Below are positions 32,901 to 47,900 of a stretch of 64,000 nt of DNA, in pieces; positions within the stretch are counted from its first letter, which is position 1; each line of letters starts with the position of its first letter. A program made the translations under genes and the position numbers. The stretch covers positions 7,417,695 to 7,481,694 of the forward strand of contig NC_065880.2 of NCBI RefSeq assembly GCF_932274485.2, in the 5' to 3' direction. Source of the DNA: Patella vulgata (Eukaryota; Mollusca; Gastropoda; Patellidae). The notes beneath the pieces are model-generated. The model did not search any database and was not told the origin of the DNA. It saw only the letters and a list, made by a program, of their open reading frames with translations.

Positions 32901-35900
32901 GCTATTTCGATTAAAAGGTGAAAAAAGGTGTGAAATTAAGCTATTTACAACCCATCCAGCGTTTTCATATTTTAAAATATTACTTCGTAACTTTCATAAA
33001 CTCGTAGCAATAATCTATACGGAGAGAATGTATGTGAAAATTAATTTGTAATATGCGCAGTTGCCGAGAAATGGGCAATTATGCATGAGTCACTTTTTAC
33101 GCTACTTTGCCTGTAAAAGAGTCAATTATTATTCGATTTTCATAAAAGTGACACCATTTGATGTGTAATGTCAATTTTAACTAGGTCAAACCAATTTAAC
33201 ATTTTCAATATCACCGGAAATGACGTAATTTGGGCAAAAATTGTATTTATAGCCTTCGAAACCAGTAATTTATTCAAATGAGTCATATTTGTTATTTGTT
33301 TAAAATTTTGATATTTGATTCAAATCAACTAATACAATGAACCCTTACGATCATATAGATATCACAAAATGGTTTCTAACTTGTTCAGTTGCGGAGAAAT
33401 AGGCAATTTTCAACAGGTCACTTTTTAAGGTTTTTTGTCAATAAAAGTGTCAATTATTATTCGATTTTCATGAAATTTTCACTGTGTGATACATAATGCC
33501 ATTTACGATTTCATACAAGTAATATAAGATTTTCATTATCACCGGGAGTAACGTCATTTTGGCAAAAACTGTATTTTTAGCCTTCAAAACAGATATTTTA
33601 TTCAAATGAATCAGATTTGTAATGTTTTTAAAATTATGATATTTGATTCCAATCAACAAATAGAATGAACTCATTCGATCATACAGATACCTCAAAATGG
33701 TTTCTAACTTGTACGGTTGCAGAGAAATAGGCGATTTTCTACAAGTCATTTTTCAAGGTTTTTGGTCTATAAAGGTGGCAATTATTATAGGATTTACATA
33801 AAATTTTCACCATGTGATGATGCTATTTCTGATTTCATAAACCAATTTAACATTTTCATTATCACCGGAAGTAATGTAATTTTGACAGGATCACTGACAT
33901 GTAGCAAATGAATTGATTGCTGGATTTGGTTGTTTATTTCATGTGTGCAATGCTTATGTGGAAACCTGTTTAACGGTTTCATTGGTACCGTAAGTGACAT
34001 AAGTTCAAGGGTAACGTGGCACCGGTGAAACCCGTCATTACTGCTTCGCAGTTCTAGTTCTTATTATTATTATTATTCTTCTTTTGTTTTGAGTAGATCT
34101 CAGCAACTACTTGTCGCATCGTTACGATTTCTTCGGTTTTACTGGGAAAGTGGGTGTGACTTAGAGGATAAAGCTATTTTGAACGTTCTGCGACAATGCG
34201 AAATGTCCGAAATCACCGAAGTTATCGTTTTTACAAATATTGCGGTAATTTTAACAATAATCATGGGATTTTAACTTTCGATACATTTTGGCATAGCTGG
34301 AGACAGGGCACATAGCTGCGCTACTTTCGATTTTTGATTTTCAGCAAAAATTCGAAGATATTAGGCGCCAAATTTCGGAAATTTAAAATTTTACAAAAAA
34401 CTTTTTTATTGATGAATATTTTTTACTCGTGTTGTGCACAGAATTAAAGAGTCATCTGACTTGCGCAAAAATGTTAAAATTTTTTGTCTCAGTAATTTTC
34501 CTTGGCCTCCATTGGCTAATTCAGTTTTTCAGTCCTAGCTTAATTTTTTATTGTTCGATTTGTATAAAACAAAGTTCATATGCTTCGTTGTCTCAATTGT
34601 CATTTTTTTTATTACCAAAAGTGTTATCTGTCGGCACCGGAAGTGGCATAATTTTACCAAAAACTACAATTTTGACAGTTAGGTACCATTTTTTGAAAAC
34701 AAATATTATTTTTTTGAAAAATTATATGACCCAAAGAGTGTGTCCTTTAAAGGCGCAAAAAATGTCGGAAGCAGTTTTTTTAATTTCTTTTTCATTTTCT
34801 AGCAAATTGGATTAAGAGGTGAAAAAAGGCGTAAAATTGACCTATTTACAACTCATTCAGGCTTTTCAGATTTTAAAATATTTTTACGTAACTTTTATAA
34901 ACTTGTAGCTATAATCCATACGAAGAGAATGTATGTGAAAATTAGTTTGTAATATAAGCAGTTGCCGAGAAATAGGCAATTTTGCATGAGTCACTTTTCA
35001 CGTAATTTTGGCTGTAAAAGAATCAATTATTATTCGATTTTCAATTTTCTTTCGCCATTGGATGCCTAATGCCATAGTGGACTATGTCAAACCATTTTAC
35101 CCCTTGCGCTGCCACCGGAAATGACGTCATTTGCTCAAAACTTAAATTTTAGCCTTCAAAAAACAATATTTTATTCAAATGATTCGTATTTGTTATTTTT
35201 TTCAAATTATGATATTTGATTCTATTGATCAAATAGATTGAACCCATACGATCATACAGATACCACAAAATGGTTTCTAACTTGTACGGTTGCAGAGAAA
35301 TGGGCGATTTTCCTTAAGTCACTTTTCAAGGTTTTTGGTCTATAAAAGTGTCAGTTATTATTCGATTTTCATAAAATTTTCACCATATGATATCTTGTGT
35401 CATTTATGATTTCATAGAACTAATTTAACATTTTCAGTATCACCGGAAGTAATGTCATTTTAGCAAAAACTGTATTTTTAGCCTTCAAAACAGATATTTT
35501 TTTCAAATGAGTCTGATTTGTAATATATTTCAAATTATGATATTTGATTCCAATCAACAAATGGATTGAACCCATACGATCATATAGATACCAAAAGATA
35601 GTTTTTATCGTGTACGGTTGCCGAGAAATAGTCGATTTTCTACAAGTCACCTTTCAAGGTTTTTGGTCTATAAAAGTGGCAATTCTCATTCGATTTACAT
35701 ACAATTTTCGCCATATGATGCCTTATGCCATTTCTGATTTCATAAAACTAATTGAACATTTTCATTATCACCGGAAGTAATGAAATTTTGCCAGGATCAC
35801 TTACAAGTAACAACATATATATATAAAATGAATTGATATTGCTGGATTTGGTTGATTTTTCGTCCATTTTATTTGATGTTTACAATGCTTATGTGGAAAC

Positions 35901-38900
35901 CTGTTTGATGGTTTCATTGGTATCGGAAGTGACATATGTTTAATTCTTATTATTATTCTTCTTCTTATTATTATTTTTTTTTTCCAATTTGCTTATATCT
36001 CAACAACTTCTTGTCGGGTCGATACAATGTCTTCAGTTTTACTGGGAAAGTGGGTGTTACTTAGAGATTAAAGCTATTCCCGGCATTCTGCGACATTGCG
36101 AAATGTCCGAAATCACCGAAAATGTCGTTTTTTGAAATATTGCCGTAATATTAACAATAATCATTGGATTTTAGCATATGATGCATTTTGACATAGCCAG
36201 AAACATGGGACATAGCTATGTTACTTTTGATTTTTGATTTTCGACAAATCTTGGAAGATATTAGGCGCCAAATTTTGAAAATTTAAATTTTTACAAAAAA
36301 TTTTTTTATTTATTAATATTTTTATATGACATTTTAACCAAGGTTAAAGAGTCATCTGATTTGAACAAAAATGTCAACATTTTTTTGTTTCCGTAATTTT
36401 CCTTGGCCGCCATTGGCTAATTCAGTTTTTCAGTCCTACATTAATTATTTATTGTTCGATTTGTATAAAACCTAGTTCATATGTTCCGTGGTTCAAAATG
36501 TCATTTTTTTTGTTACCGGTAAAGTTTCCTGTCGGAACCGGAAGACGCGTAAATTTAGCAAAAACTACAATATTGACAGTTCGGTACCACTTTTTGAAAG
36601 CAAATATTATTTTTTACAAATCTGATATTATCCAAAAGATGCGCACTGTTAAGGTGCACAAAATCTCGGACTCAGTTTTTTTAATTTCGATTTCGTTTTC
36701 GGGCCATTTCGATTAAAAGGTAAAAAAAGGGGTAAAAATAAGCTATTTACAACCCATCCAGCGCCTTCATATATTAAAATATTTCTTTGATACGTTCATA
36801 AACTTGTAGAAATAACCCATACGAAGAGAATGTATGTGAAAAATAGTTTGTAATATGAGCAGTTGCCGAGAAATGGGCAATTTTGCATGAGTCACTTTTT
36901 ACGCTAGTTTGCCTGTAAAAGAGTCAATCATTACTGGATTTTCATAAAAGTTACACCATTTGGTGCGTAATGTCAATTTTAACTAGGTCAAACCAATTCA
37001 ACATTACCAATATCACCGGAAATTACGTAATTTGGGCAAAAACCGTATTTATAGCCTTCGAAACAAATAATTTATTCAAATGAGTTGTATTTGTTATTCG
37101 TTTAAAATTTTGATATTTGATTCCAATCAACTAATAGAATGAACCCATACGATCATATAGATATCACAAATTCCTTTCTAACTTGGTCAGTTGCGGAGAA
37201 ATAGACGATTTTGAACAGGTCACTTTTCAAGGTTTTTGGACCATACAACTGTCAATTATTATTCGATTTTCATAAAATTTTCACTGTTTGATACCTTTTA
37301 CCAATTATGATTTCATACAAGTAATTTCAGATTTTCATTATCACCGGAAGTAACGTCAATTTCGCAAAAACTGTATTTGTAGCCTTCAAAACAGATATTT
37401 TGGTCAAATGAGTCTGATTTGTAATGTTTTTACAATTATGATTTTTGATTCCGCTCAACAAATATATTGAACACATATGATCATACAGATACCGCAAAAT
37501 GGTTTCTAACTTGTACGGTTGTAGAGAAATAGACGATTTTCTACAAGTCACTTTTCAAGGTTTTGGGTCTTTGCCATTTCTGATTTTAAAAAACTAATTT
37601 ATCTTTATCATTATCACTGCATATAATGAAATTTCGTCAGGATCACTAAATGTATAAAATGAATTGATTACCAAAAGATGTTGGTTCCTGTGGTAATTAG
37701 CTCATATCAGATTGTTACTTCCTGAATTATATTATTGTATGAAAAAACTTTCTTGTTTAACTTTCTTCTCTATCCATCTCTTGCAAATTGTGTTTGTTTT
37801 TCTTTCCTCCAATTTAAATGGCTGCATTTTGGCATAGCCGGAGACGGGGCACATAGCTACGCTACTTTTGATTTTTGATTTTCGGCAAATCTTCGCAGAT
37901 ATTAGGCGCTAAATTTAGAAAATTTAAATTTTTACAAAAAACTTTTTTATTTATGAATATTTTTTAGTCGTGTTTTACACAAATATAACGAGTCCTCTGA
38001 CTTGGGAAAAAATGTGAAAATTTTTTGTCTCGGTAATTTTCCTTGGCCCCCATTGGCTAATTCAGTTTTTCAGTCCTAGATTAATTATTTATTGTTCGAT
38101 TTGTATAAAACAAAGTTCATATGCTCCGTTGTCTCAATTGTCATTTTTTTTGTTACCAATAGTGTTATCTGTCGGCACCGGAAGTGGCGTAAATTGACAA
38201 AAAACTACAATTTTGACAGTTAGGTACCATTTTTCGAAAGCAAATATTATTTTTTTCAAATCTGGTATAACTGAAATTGTGCGCCCTTTAAAGGCGCACA
38301 AAATGTTGGGACCAGTTTTTTTAATTTCGATTCCGTTTTCGGGCTATTTCGATTAAAAGGTGAAAAAAGTGTAAAATTAAGCTATTTACAACCCATCCAG
38401 CGTTTTCATATTTTAAAATATTACTTCGTAACTTTCATAAACTCGTAGCAATAATCTATACGGAGAGATTGTATGTGAAAATTAATTTGTAATATACGCA
38501 GTTGCCGAGAAATGGGCAATTTTGCATGAGTCACTTTTTACGCTAGTTTGCCTGTAAAAGAGTCAATTATTATTCGATTTTCATAAAAGTGACACCATTT
38601 GATGTGTAATGTCAATTTTAACTAGGTCAAACCAATTTAACATTTTCAATATCACCGGAAATGACGTAATTTGGGCAAAAATTGTATTTATAGCCTTCGA
38701 AACCAGTAATTTATTCAAATGAGTTGTATTTGTTATTTGTTTAAAATTTTGATATTTGATTCAAATCAACTAATACAATGAACCCTTACGATCATATAGA
38801 TATCACAAAATGGTTTCTAACTTGTTCAGTTGCGGAGAAATAGGCAATTTTCAACAGGTCACTTTTTAAGGTTTTTTGTCAATAAAAGTGTCAATTATTA

Positions 38901-41900
38901 TTCGATTTTCATGAAATTTTCACTGTGTGATACATAATGCCATTTACGATTTCATACAAGTAATTTAAGATTTTCATTATCACCGGAAGTAACGTCATTT
39001 TGGCAAAAACTGTATTTTTAGCCTTCAAAACAGATATTTTATTCAAATGAATCAGATTTGTAATGTTTTTAAAATTATGATATTTGATTCCAATCAACAA
39101 ATAGAATGAACTCATTCGATCATACAGATACATAATATTTTCACCATGTGATGATGCTATTTCTGATTTCATAAACCAATTTAACATTTTCATTATCACC
39201 GGAAGTAATGTAATTTTGACAGGATCACTGACATGTAGCAAATGCATTGATTGCTGGATTTGGTTGTTTCTGCGTCCATTTTATTTCATGTGTGCAATGC
39301 TTATGTGGAAACCGGTTTAACGGTTTCATTGGTACCAGAAGTGACATAAGTTCAAGGGTAACGTGGCACCGGTGAAACCCGTCATTACTGCTTCGCAGTT
39401 CTAGTTCTTATTATTATTATTCTTCTTTTGTTTTGAGTAGATCTCAGCAACTGATTGTCGGATCGTTACGATTTCTTCGGTTTTATCGGAAAAGTGGGTG
39501 TGACTTAGAGGATAAAGCTATTTTGAACGTTCTGCGACAATGCGAAATGTCCGAAATCACCGAAGCTATCGTTTTTAGAAATATTGCAGTAATTTTAACA
39601 ATAATCATTGGATTTTAACGTTCGATGCATTTTGGCATAGCCGGAGACGGGGCACATAGCTACGCTACTTTTGATTTTTGATTTTCGGCAAATCTTCGCA
39701 GATATTAGGCGCTAAATTTAGAAAATTTAAATTTTTACAAAAAACTTTTTTATTTATGAATATTTTTTAGTCGTGTTTTAAGCAAATATAACGAGTCCTC
39801 TGACTTGGGCAAAAATGTGAAAATTTTTTGTCCCAGTAATTTTCCTTGGCCCCCATTGGCTAATTAAGTTTTTCAGTCCTATATTAATTATTTATTGTTC
39901 GATTTGTATAAAACAAGGTTCATATGCTCCGTTGTCTCAATTGTCATTTTTTTTGTTACCAATAGTGTTATCTGTCGGCACCGGAAGTGGCGTAAATTGA
40001 CAAAAAACTACAATTTTGACAGTTAGGTACCATTTTTCGAAAGCAAATATTATTTTGTTCAAATCTGGTATAACTTAAATTGTGCGCCCTTTAAAGGCGC
40101 ACAAAATGTTGGGACCAGTTTTTTTAATTTCGATTCCGTTTTCGGGCTATTTCGATTAAAAGGTGAAAAAAGGTGTAAAATTAAGCTATTTACAACCCAT
40201 CCAGCGTTTTCATATTTTAAAATATTACTTCGTAACTTTCATAAACTCGTAGCAATAATCTATACGGAGAGAATGTATGTGAAAATTAATTTGTAATATG
40301 CGCAGTTGCCGAGAAATGGGCAATTTTGCATGAGTCACTTTTTACGCTAGTTTGCCTGTAAAAGAGTCAATTATTATTCGATTTTCATAAAAGTGACACC
40401 AGTTGATGTGTAATGTCAATTTTAACTAGGTCAAACCAATTTAACATTTTCAATATCACCGGAAATGACGTAATTTGGGCAAAAATTGTATTTATAGCCT
40501 TCGAAACCAGTAATTTATTCAAATGAGTCATATTTGTTATTTGTTTAAAATTTTGATATTTGATTCAAATCAACTAATACAATGAACCCTTACGATCATA
40601 TAGATATCACAAAATGGTTTCTAACTTGTTCAGTTGCGGAGAAATAGGCAATTTTCAACAGGTCACTTTTTAAGGTTTTTTGTCAATAAAAGTGTCAATT
40701 ATTATTCGATTTTCATGAAATTTTCACTGTGTGATACATAATGCCATTCACGATTTCATACAAGTAATTTAAGATTTTCATTATCACCGGAAGTAACGTC
40801 ATTTTGACAAAAACTGTATTTTTAGCCTTCAAAACAGATATTTTATTCAAATGAATCAGATTTGTAATGTTTTTAAAATTATGATATTTGATTCCAATCA
40901 ACAAATAGAATGAACTCATTCGATCATACAGATACCTCAAAATGGTTTCTAACTTGTAAGGTTGCAGAGAAATAGGCGATTTTCTACAAGTCATTTTTCA
41001 AGGTTTTTGGTCTATAAAGGTGGCAATTATTATAGGATTTACATAAAATTTTCACCATGTGATGATGCTATTTCTGATTTCATAAACCAATTTAACATTT
41101 TCATTATCACCGGAAGTAATGTAATTTTGACAGGATCACTGACATGTAGCAAATGAATTGATTGCTGGATTTGGTTGTTTCTGCGTCCATTTTATTTCAT
41201 GTGTGCAATGATTATGTGGAAACCTGTTTAACGGTTTCATTGGTACCGGAAGTGACATAAGTTCAAGGGTAACGTGGCACCGGTGAAACCCGTCATTACT
41301 GCTTCGCAGTTCTAGTTCATATTGTATCATCAAAATATAAATATAATATATTAGGACGTGCTTGTCAGCAATGAAACACATTGAAAATCTCCAAGCATTA
41401 AATATACTAGCGCCCATGGAGTTCAAAGACTAATGTGCAGAGCACTCTATCTCTCGTATCATAATTGGAGCATGACACTCATTATAAATTACAGGTTACA
41501 GCTAAACACAACCACGAAGGGGATGATCTCGACATACACGCCAAATGATCCCGGAATATTTCAAATTCTATAAAAACTTCAGGTTTATCATTTTATCCGA
41601 CTAAGTTTGAGATACTTACATAAAACATCAATTGTTGTTTGACTTGTACCTGTACCTGTTTGTTGTATATTAGTAGATGTAGGTATCATGATATTAGTAG
41701 CTGTACATGTATAACCACCTGTCTGATTCCTCTTTATATCCGGTATACGTAATGTAACACCAGTAGAACTATATCCACCAGGTCCAGTCCACCTATAACT
41801 AATAACAGTAGGGTTACCAGGGATACTGCTACAAGTTACAGATAAAACATCAGATTCTAGTATCTTATATATAGATGGTGTGGACACAGTAGGTGGATAT

Positions 41901-44900
41901 AAAACATCAACTTCTACAGATGTAGATGTTCCTGTTCCAACTACATTATTAGCTGTACATGTATACTGTCCAGCTTGTGATCTCTGTACTGACGTCAGAC
42001 GGAATACAGATGACATTTGACCTGTAATACTGATACCATCTTTACTCCAGGTAAAACTTGTAGGTTGGGGATTAGAATCATCAACAGTACAGGTTAAAGT
42101 CAGTTGAGTACCTTCTATTATTTTATAAGGACTGGTTGATGGTGCTATATGTACTGTTGGTCGATCTGGAATAGATAAAAGGTTAAAGTCAGTTGAATGC
42201 CTTCTATTATTTTATAAGGACTGGTTGATGGTGCTATATGTACTATTGGCGGATCTGTAAAAGATAACAGGTTAAAGTCAGTTGAATGCCTTCTATTATT
42301 TTATAACGACGTTTTGGTGGTTGATCTGTAATAGTTTCTAAATATCATAAATTATTAAAATATCATGAGTAGATAGCATCTGATTATGACGTAATTCTAC
42401 AAAGTTCTAAGACAATTTATAGATATCTCATATTCCATAGAATCAGAAATCTCTATACAAATGCCAATTACCGCAGTCCTACCATTTTAACATCTTATAT
42501 GTTATATATTATTATAATTTGCATCTTATGGCAAGAGTGATATAATCTATTTTAATGTATTATCATAACTTACATCATTATAAATGGTATCTTATATATT
42601 ACTCTTCCGGACACCTGTTACCACTGTTTGTCGTGTATTTTGTCTATACTGTTTTTTTTAGGACTTCGAATTTTGTCTAATGATTTGGATTGTTCGTACT
42701 TGGTTTTATTTTATTATTATAACTTACATGATATATATAGAGGATATTTGTGCATGAGTGGAAATATAAACGTTTTCTTGCTTAGAGATGAAATAAAATA
42801 TGTTATTCACGACAAAACGACAAATGTTCTATTTATTTTATGATTTTACAATCTTTTTAGGTCAAAACAACTAGCCAGTGGAATAACACTTTTATTTCAC
42901 TGATAAAACGCAGTATTCCACTACTGATCATAAAATAAATTATATTATATACATACTTACATTTTATACATTATTATAAATTATATATTATATTTTATCA
43001 TAACTTACATCTTATATATTATTATAACTTACATCATATATATTATTATAACTTACAACTTATATATTATTATAACATACATTTTATATATTATTATAAC
43101 TTATATCTTATATATTTTTATAGCATACATCTTATATATTATTATAACATACATCTTATATATTATTATAACTTATATCTTATATATTATTACATCTTAT
43201 ATAGTATTATAACTTACATCTTATATCAAGAGTGATATTATCTGTGTTACCAGTACCACACTGATTGGTAGCTGAACAGTAGAGTGTTTTATTGTTTAGG
43301 TGTTTGGTACTAGTTAATTGTAAGATACTAGCTGTTGCGCCATCTATAACACCACTAGTCTGTTCTGGTAGTAAATTATCTGTTGAATCTAAATACCACG
43401 TGAATGACACGTTTGGATCTAGTGTTCCTGTATAACACGTGATGTTTGTTACCATACCATCAGTAAATAATAATCTACCCTTATCTTTTATTGTACTGGA
43501 TGCTGGGACTGAAATAATGGTAAAATAAAATGTAGGGAAATATTAAACAGAAAAATGAAATGAAATGAAATGGAGTTTAACGTCCTACGGCCTACTCTTG
43601 TATCGAATTCCAACTGCCAAGGCATCTTTTACGTGCACGCCAATGTGCACACGGGAACTCGGTTTTTCGTCACATCCGAACGACACTACATCATTCCTTG
43701 TCAGCCCCTCCGTCTTGCATCACTGACAAGGGAGAACCACGCGTAATAATAAAATAATATGAGATAGCAACCATAGAAAGTATACGACTTCGTATCATTT
43801 CTAATTTCATCTCACCTGTAATATTGAGATTTGTACTGTTAGAACTGCCCCCATCCTCACATGTCCATTCTCCCCCATCTCTTACTGCTGATGTACTGTT
43901 GATATATACAATACTTATACCAGTATTAAAATCAATGGTTATATTATAACCAGGTAGTTGATCACACGTAAATATACATTTTGAAACTTCCTCATCATTC
44001 CGTTCCCATACAATAAAATCTGGTGGATTAACAGTACATGTTAAAGTAACTGGTGCACTTTCACATACATCAGACTGGTCTATATATACAATTACCTCAC
44101 CTATAAATATAAACATAGTTACACATAGAATACAACATTTTAAAGTAACTGGTGTTCCTTCACATACAACATACTAGTTTATATCTACTGTAACCTCGAT
44201 CACCTATACATATAAACATAGTTACACATAGAATAGAACCTGTTAAAGTAACTGGTGTACCTTCACATACATCAGCCTGGTCTATAGCTAAACCAATGTC
44301 ACGTAGAAATATAAACATGGTTAAACATTAAACAGAACGTTTGTTTCTTCATATACATTAGACTGGTCTAAAACTAAAATCGTCTCACTTAGATACAGAG
44401 AGAGAGGGAGAGAGAGAGGGGGGTTAACGTCCACTCGACACAAACTAGGTCATTTCGGGACTAACACATGGTTCAATTTTATCAGAAGTGGGATGAAACC
44501 GCAGAAAACCCACCAGGTTGGACAGGTGACCCTATACCTTGTCACGGGGAATCGAAACCATGCCAGTTGACTCAATGATAGACCTTATGATACAGTGCGC
44601 ACGCACTAACCATTCGGCCATCACAGTGCGCACGCACTAACCATTCGGCCATCTATATATAATAGAACATAATCTAAACTATTATCACCTAACGTAGTTA
44701 AACCCACTAAAAACTTATTTTTCAATGGCTGTAAAACTATTAACTAAAGAAAGACATAGACTAATAAATGATAGTTACTGATGTAAGGGACAGAACAATT
44801 CCATCAAGAACAACAGAAGCTAAGTATAAAAATCTAAATTTTTAACCCCAAAGAGAATTTCTTGAAAACAGGTTTCTTGATTCCTATTTAATTAACCATG

Positions 44901-47900
44901 TAGATTTCTGTGAGAGACAACTTGACAAAAAAATGCCACTATATATTATGGTGGTTGATTGGTATCATGTCGTGCCGTGGTGTCGCCCTTCATAAGGCGA
45001 CGACCCGACATCACGACATTTTAACCCGACTCTACGACAACCCGACATCGCGACATTTTATCCCGACAATACATTTTCAATATATTGTAATTTCGCGTAA
45101 AAATGTCGTATTGTCGGGTTAAAATGTCGTGAAGTCGGGTTGTCGTGGTATCGTGATGTCGGGTTGTCGTGATGTAAGGGTTGTTGCGGTGTTGGGTTAT
45201 CGACTATATTCTTCTCCATGGCGGTAGTGCAGGACAAAGGGCCTGGCGGCAAAGAACAGTGTCTAGTATTGCAGATGTGACAAAAAAAAACAAGCTCCTG
45301 TGTACAAATGGGCGTGCAGATAAAAGAATCCTTCACGGTTGAAATTCGATGAAGAAATGCCACCGTCCATTGGAAATTTCCGTCACATCACTATGCATAG
45401 CGTATGCCTATCTTCAATAGTCCGGTTCGTGCAGAAAAGTAGGAAAATGACATCACGACGTGATACCAATCAGCCACCATAATATATGGTTGTAATTCGA
45501 GCATCTTGGGTTGGTTTCGTTTTGATGAGTGAAGATACTGAGGCCTATTTAAAGATACATTATGGGAGATTAGATAAAGAGCTGGCAGTTCTCACTATAA
45601 TAGTTACAAACTAGATACTGCAAAGGGAATTTGCTGGAAATTTCAGTCAAATTGATCCACTATGAACCGATATTTTAGCTATTGAATTTTCGGTGGCCTA
45701 GCTCCGATCATCATCACTAAAGTCGGTAGGATAAAACATAGTCTCGATTATCCATTTCATGATTTAATTATGAATGGAAGCCGAACAGCAAATCGGAACC
45801 TAATCAAATAAACATCGCAGTCTAGCGATGCCATCAAGAGTTGATTATGGTCTGGATAAGTTAATTAATGTCTAATTAATAATTTAGAAAACATTTCTGG
45901 TCTAAAGAAAGACTTGCAATAGGCAGATTTTTCGCTTGCATAATGTTTGTTTAATTATTATGTTCACCTCCTTGCAAGTCCAATATTCGTAGGGGTAAGT
46001 TGAGGTATGGCAGAACTTACCCAGTTACTTTATTTGATGTTATTATGTGATATCTTGTATTCATTAGTGATATTTCAATCACTGGGTCCTAGCCTAGTGT
46101 AGCACCATAGGTCTTTTGTCTGACGTGGAGAGCGGACACGCACTAAAATCGGTTGCCACATCCTACATACGACCCATGCATCCTTTCTTACTACATATTT
46201 CTGTAGCCGTGTGATCGTCTAGAATTTATGTCTAGCTATCTTTACTTCTGCATTACGTTGTGTATTTACTTCTTACAGTTTCTTAAGACGTTTGTCTTAC
46301 CAGGAATACCATTGCAACAGTTCGCTTCTACATTTTATATATACTATTCAAAAAAAGTAGGGGATATTTGATTTTTAAGTGTTATTAAAGTCACCTAATG
46401 AAACTGAATAAGAAACAAATGACAAAATGAAATGAAGTTCACATTCATCGATTTATTCCAAATGATCGTTAGACTAAGTAAGGCACAGACTGACCATTAT
46501 AAGGGTAAAATGATACCCGGGGTCAAACAGCAAAGTTACCACAGCATCACAACCAAGTCAGTAACGGGTAAATCCTCCTCTGTTTGCCAAACAAGCATTG
46601 ATCCGACGTGGCATACTCCTAATGAGACGTCTAAGGTCATTTTGGTCCAGATTGTCCCATTCCTGTTGCAACGCAGCAGCAAGTTCTTGGACACTGGCAG
46701 GACGTTGTTGACGTTGACGTAACCTCTGTCCAAGCATGTCCCAGACATGCTCGATGGGGGAGAGGTCGGGACTCAGTGCTGGCCAAGGTAATGTGGTGAT
46801 GTTCTGTTGTTGGAGGTAACCTGTAACGATCCTGGCCCTGTGACATCTTGCGTTGTCATCCTGGAAGATGAAACGGCGGCCATGACGTCGTGCAAACGGC
46901 ACAACATGGACTGCCAAGATGTTGTCCCGGTAGTACTGGCCTGTAACACGCCCTGCAACAACATGTAAAGCCGTTCTTCCAGCAACAGTGATGCCTCCCC
47001 ACACCATAACAGAACCACCCCAAATCGATCATGTCTGATGACGTTAACGTCTTGGAAGCGCTCGTTTCGACGACGCCACACCCTCCTACGTCTGTCCAAA
47101 AAATCAACAGTGAACCTTGACTCATCTGAAAACATCACATTGCTCCAGCGTCGATTATCCCAGTGTTGACGATCCCTACACCAACGACGTCTTGCCTGAA
47201 TGTGATGATCTCTCAAACAAGGGATCACGCGAGGACGTCGGGCGCGAAGGTGACCCCTATGCAGTCGATTCCGAATGGTCTGGCCACTCACTCTCACACC
47301 AGTGTCTGTTTGAAGACGAGCGCTGATCTGATTTGCTGTGATGACACGATTTCTCAAGGCCAAGGTACGGATAAATCGATCCTGGGCTTGAGTTGTCGCC
47401 CTTGGTCGACCTGAGCGTGGTCTGTCCTGTACAGATTGTGTATCACGGTATCTGGACCATAGCCTGCTTATGACAGACTGAGAAACATTCATCGTCCGCG
47501 CCACAACCGCCTGTGTTGTGCCGATCTGTAGCATGGCAAGGGCACGTAACCTTTCATTTTGGGTAAGCCGACGCATATCAAAATTTGTTTTCTGGTCACT
47601 AAAACAATTAAACTGATGTTTCCACCCTGGAATTCAATGCCACAATGACTGTAACATTCAAAGTCAGAGTCGTGCAAATCTTGGGTTGGACCCCCATGAT
47701 GATCCCAAGCATCACCTGCATTCCATGCGGTAGCTATTGGTGCGTTTGGGCGTCACATGTAACTGGAAATGTTTCTTCTGTTAGGTTCTATAGTGACTTT
47801 TTTCGTAGTCATTTGCATATTTTAGTATTATGCCCCCAAAATCAAATATCCCCTACTTTTTTTGAATAGTATATATATATAGCTCAATACATGAATACAA

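Noticed and set aside
32188-41156. Repeated open frames of 60-95 codons on both strands in the 1.9-kb units
   Set aside because: They recur only because the satellite unit recurs, have no domain features, and break in the diverged units 2 and 3.
46432-47414. Plus-strand frames across the Tc1 element
   Set aside because: Shadows of the transposase on the minus strand.
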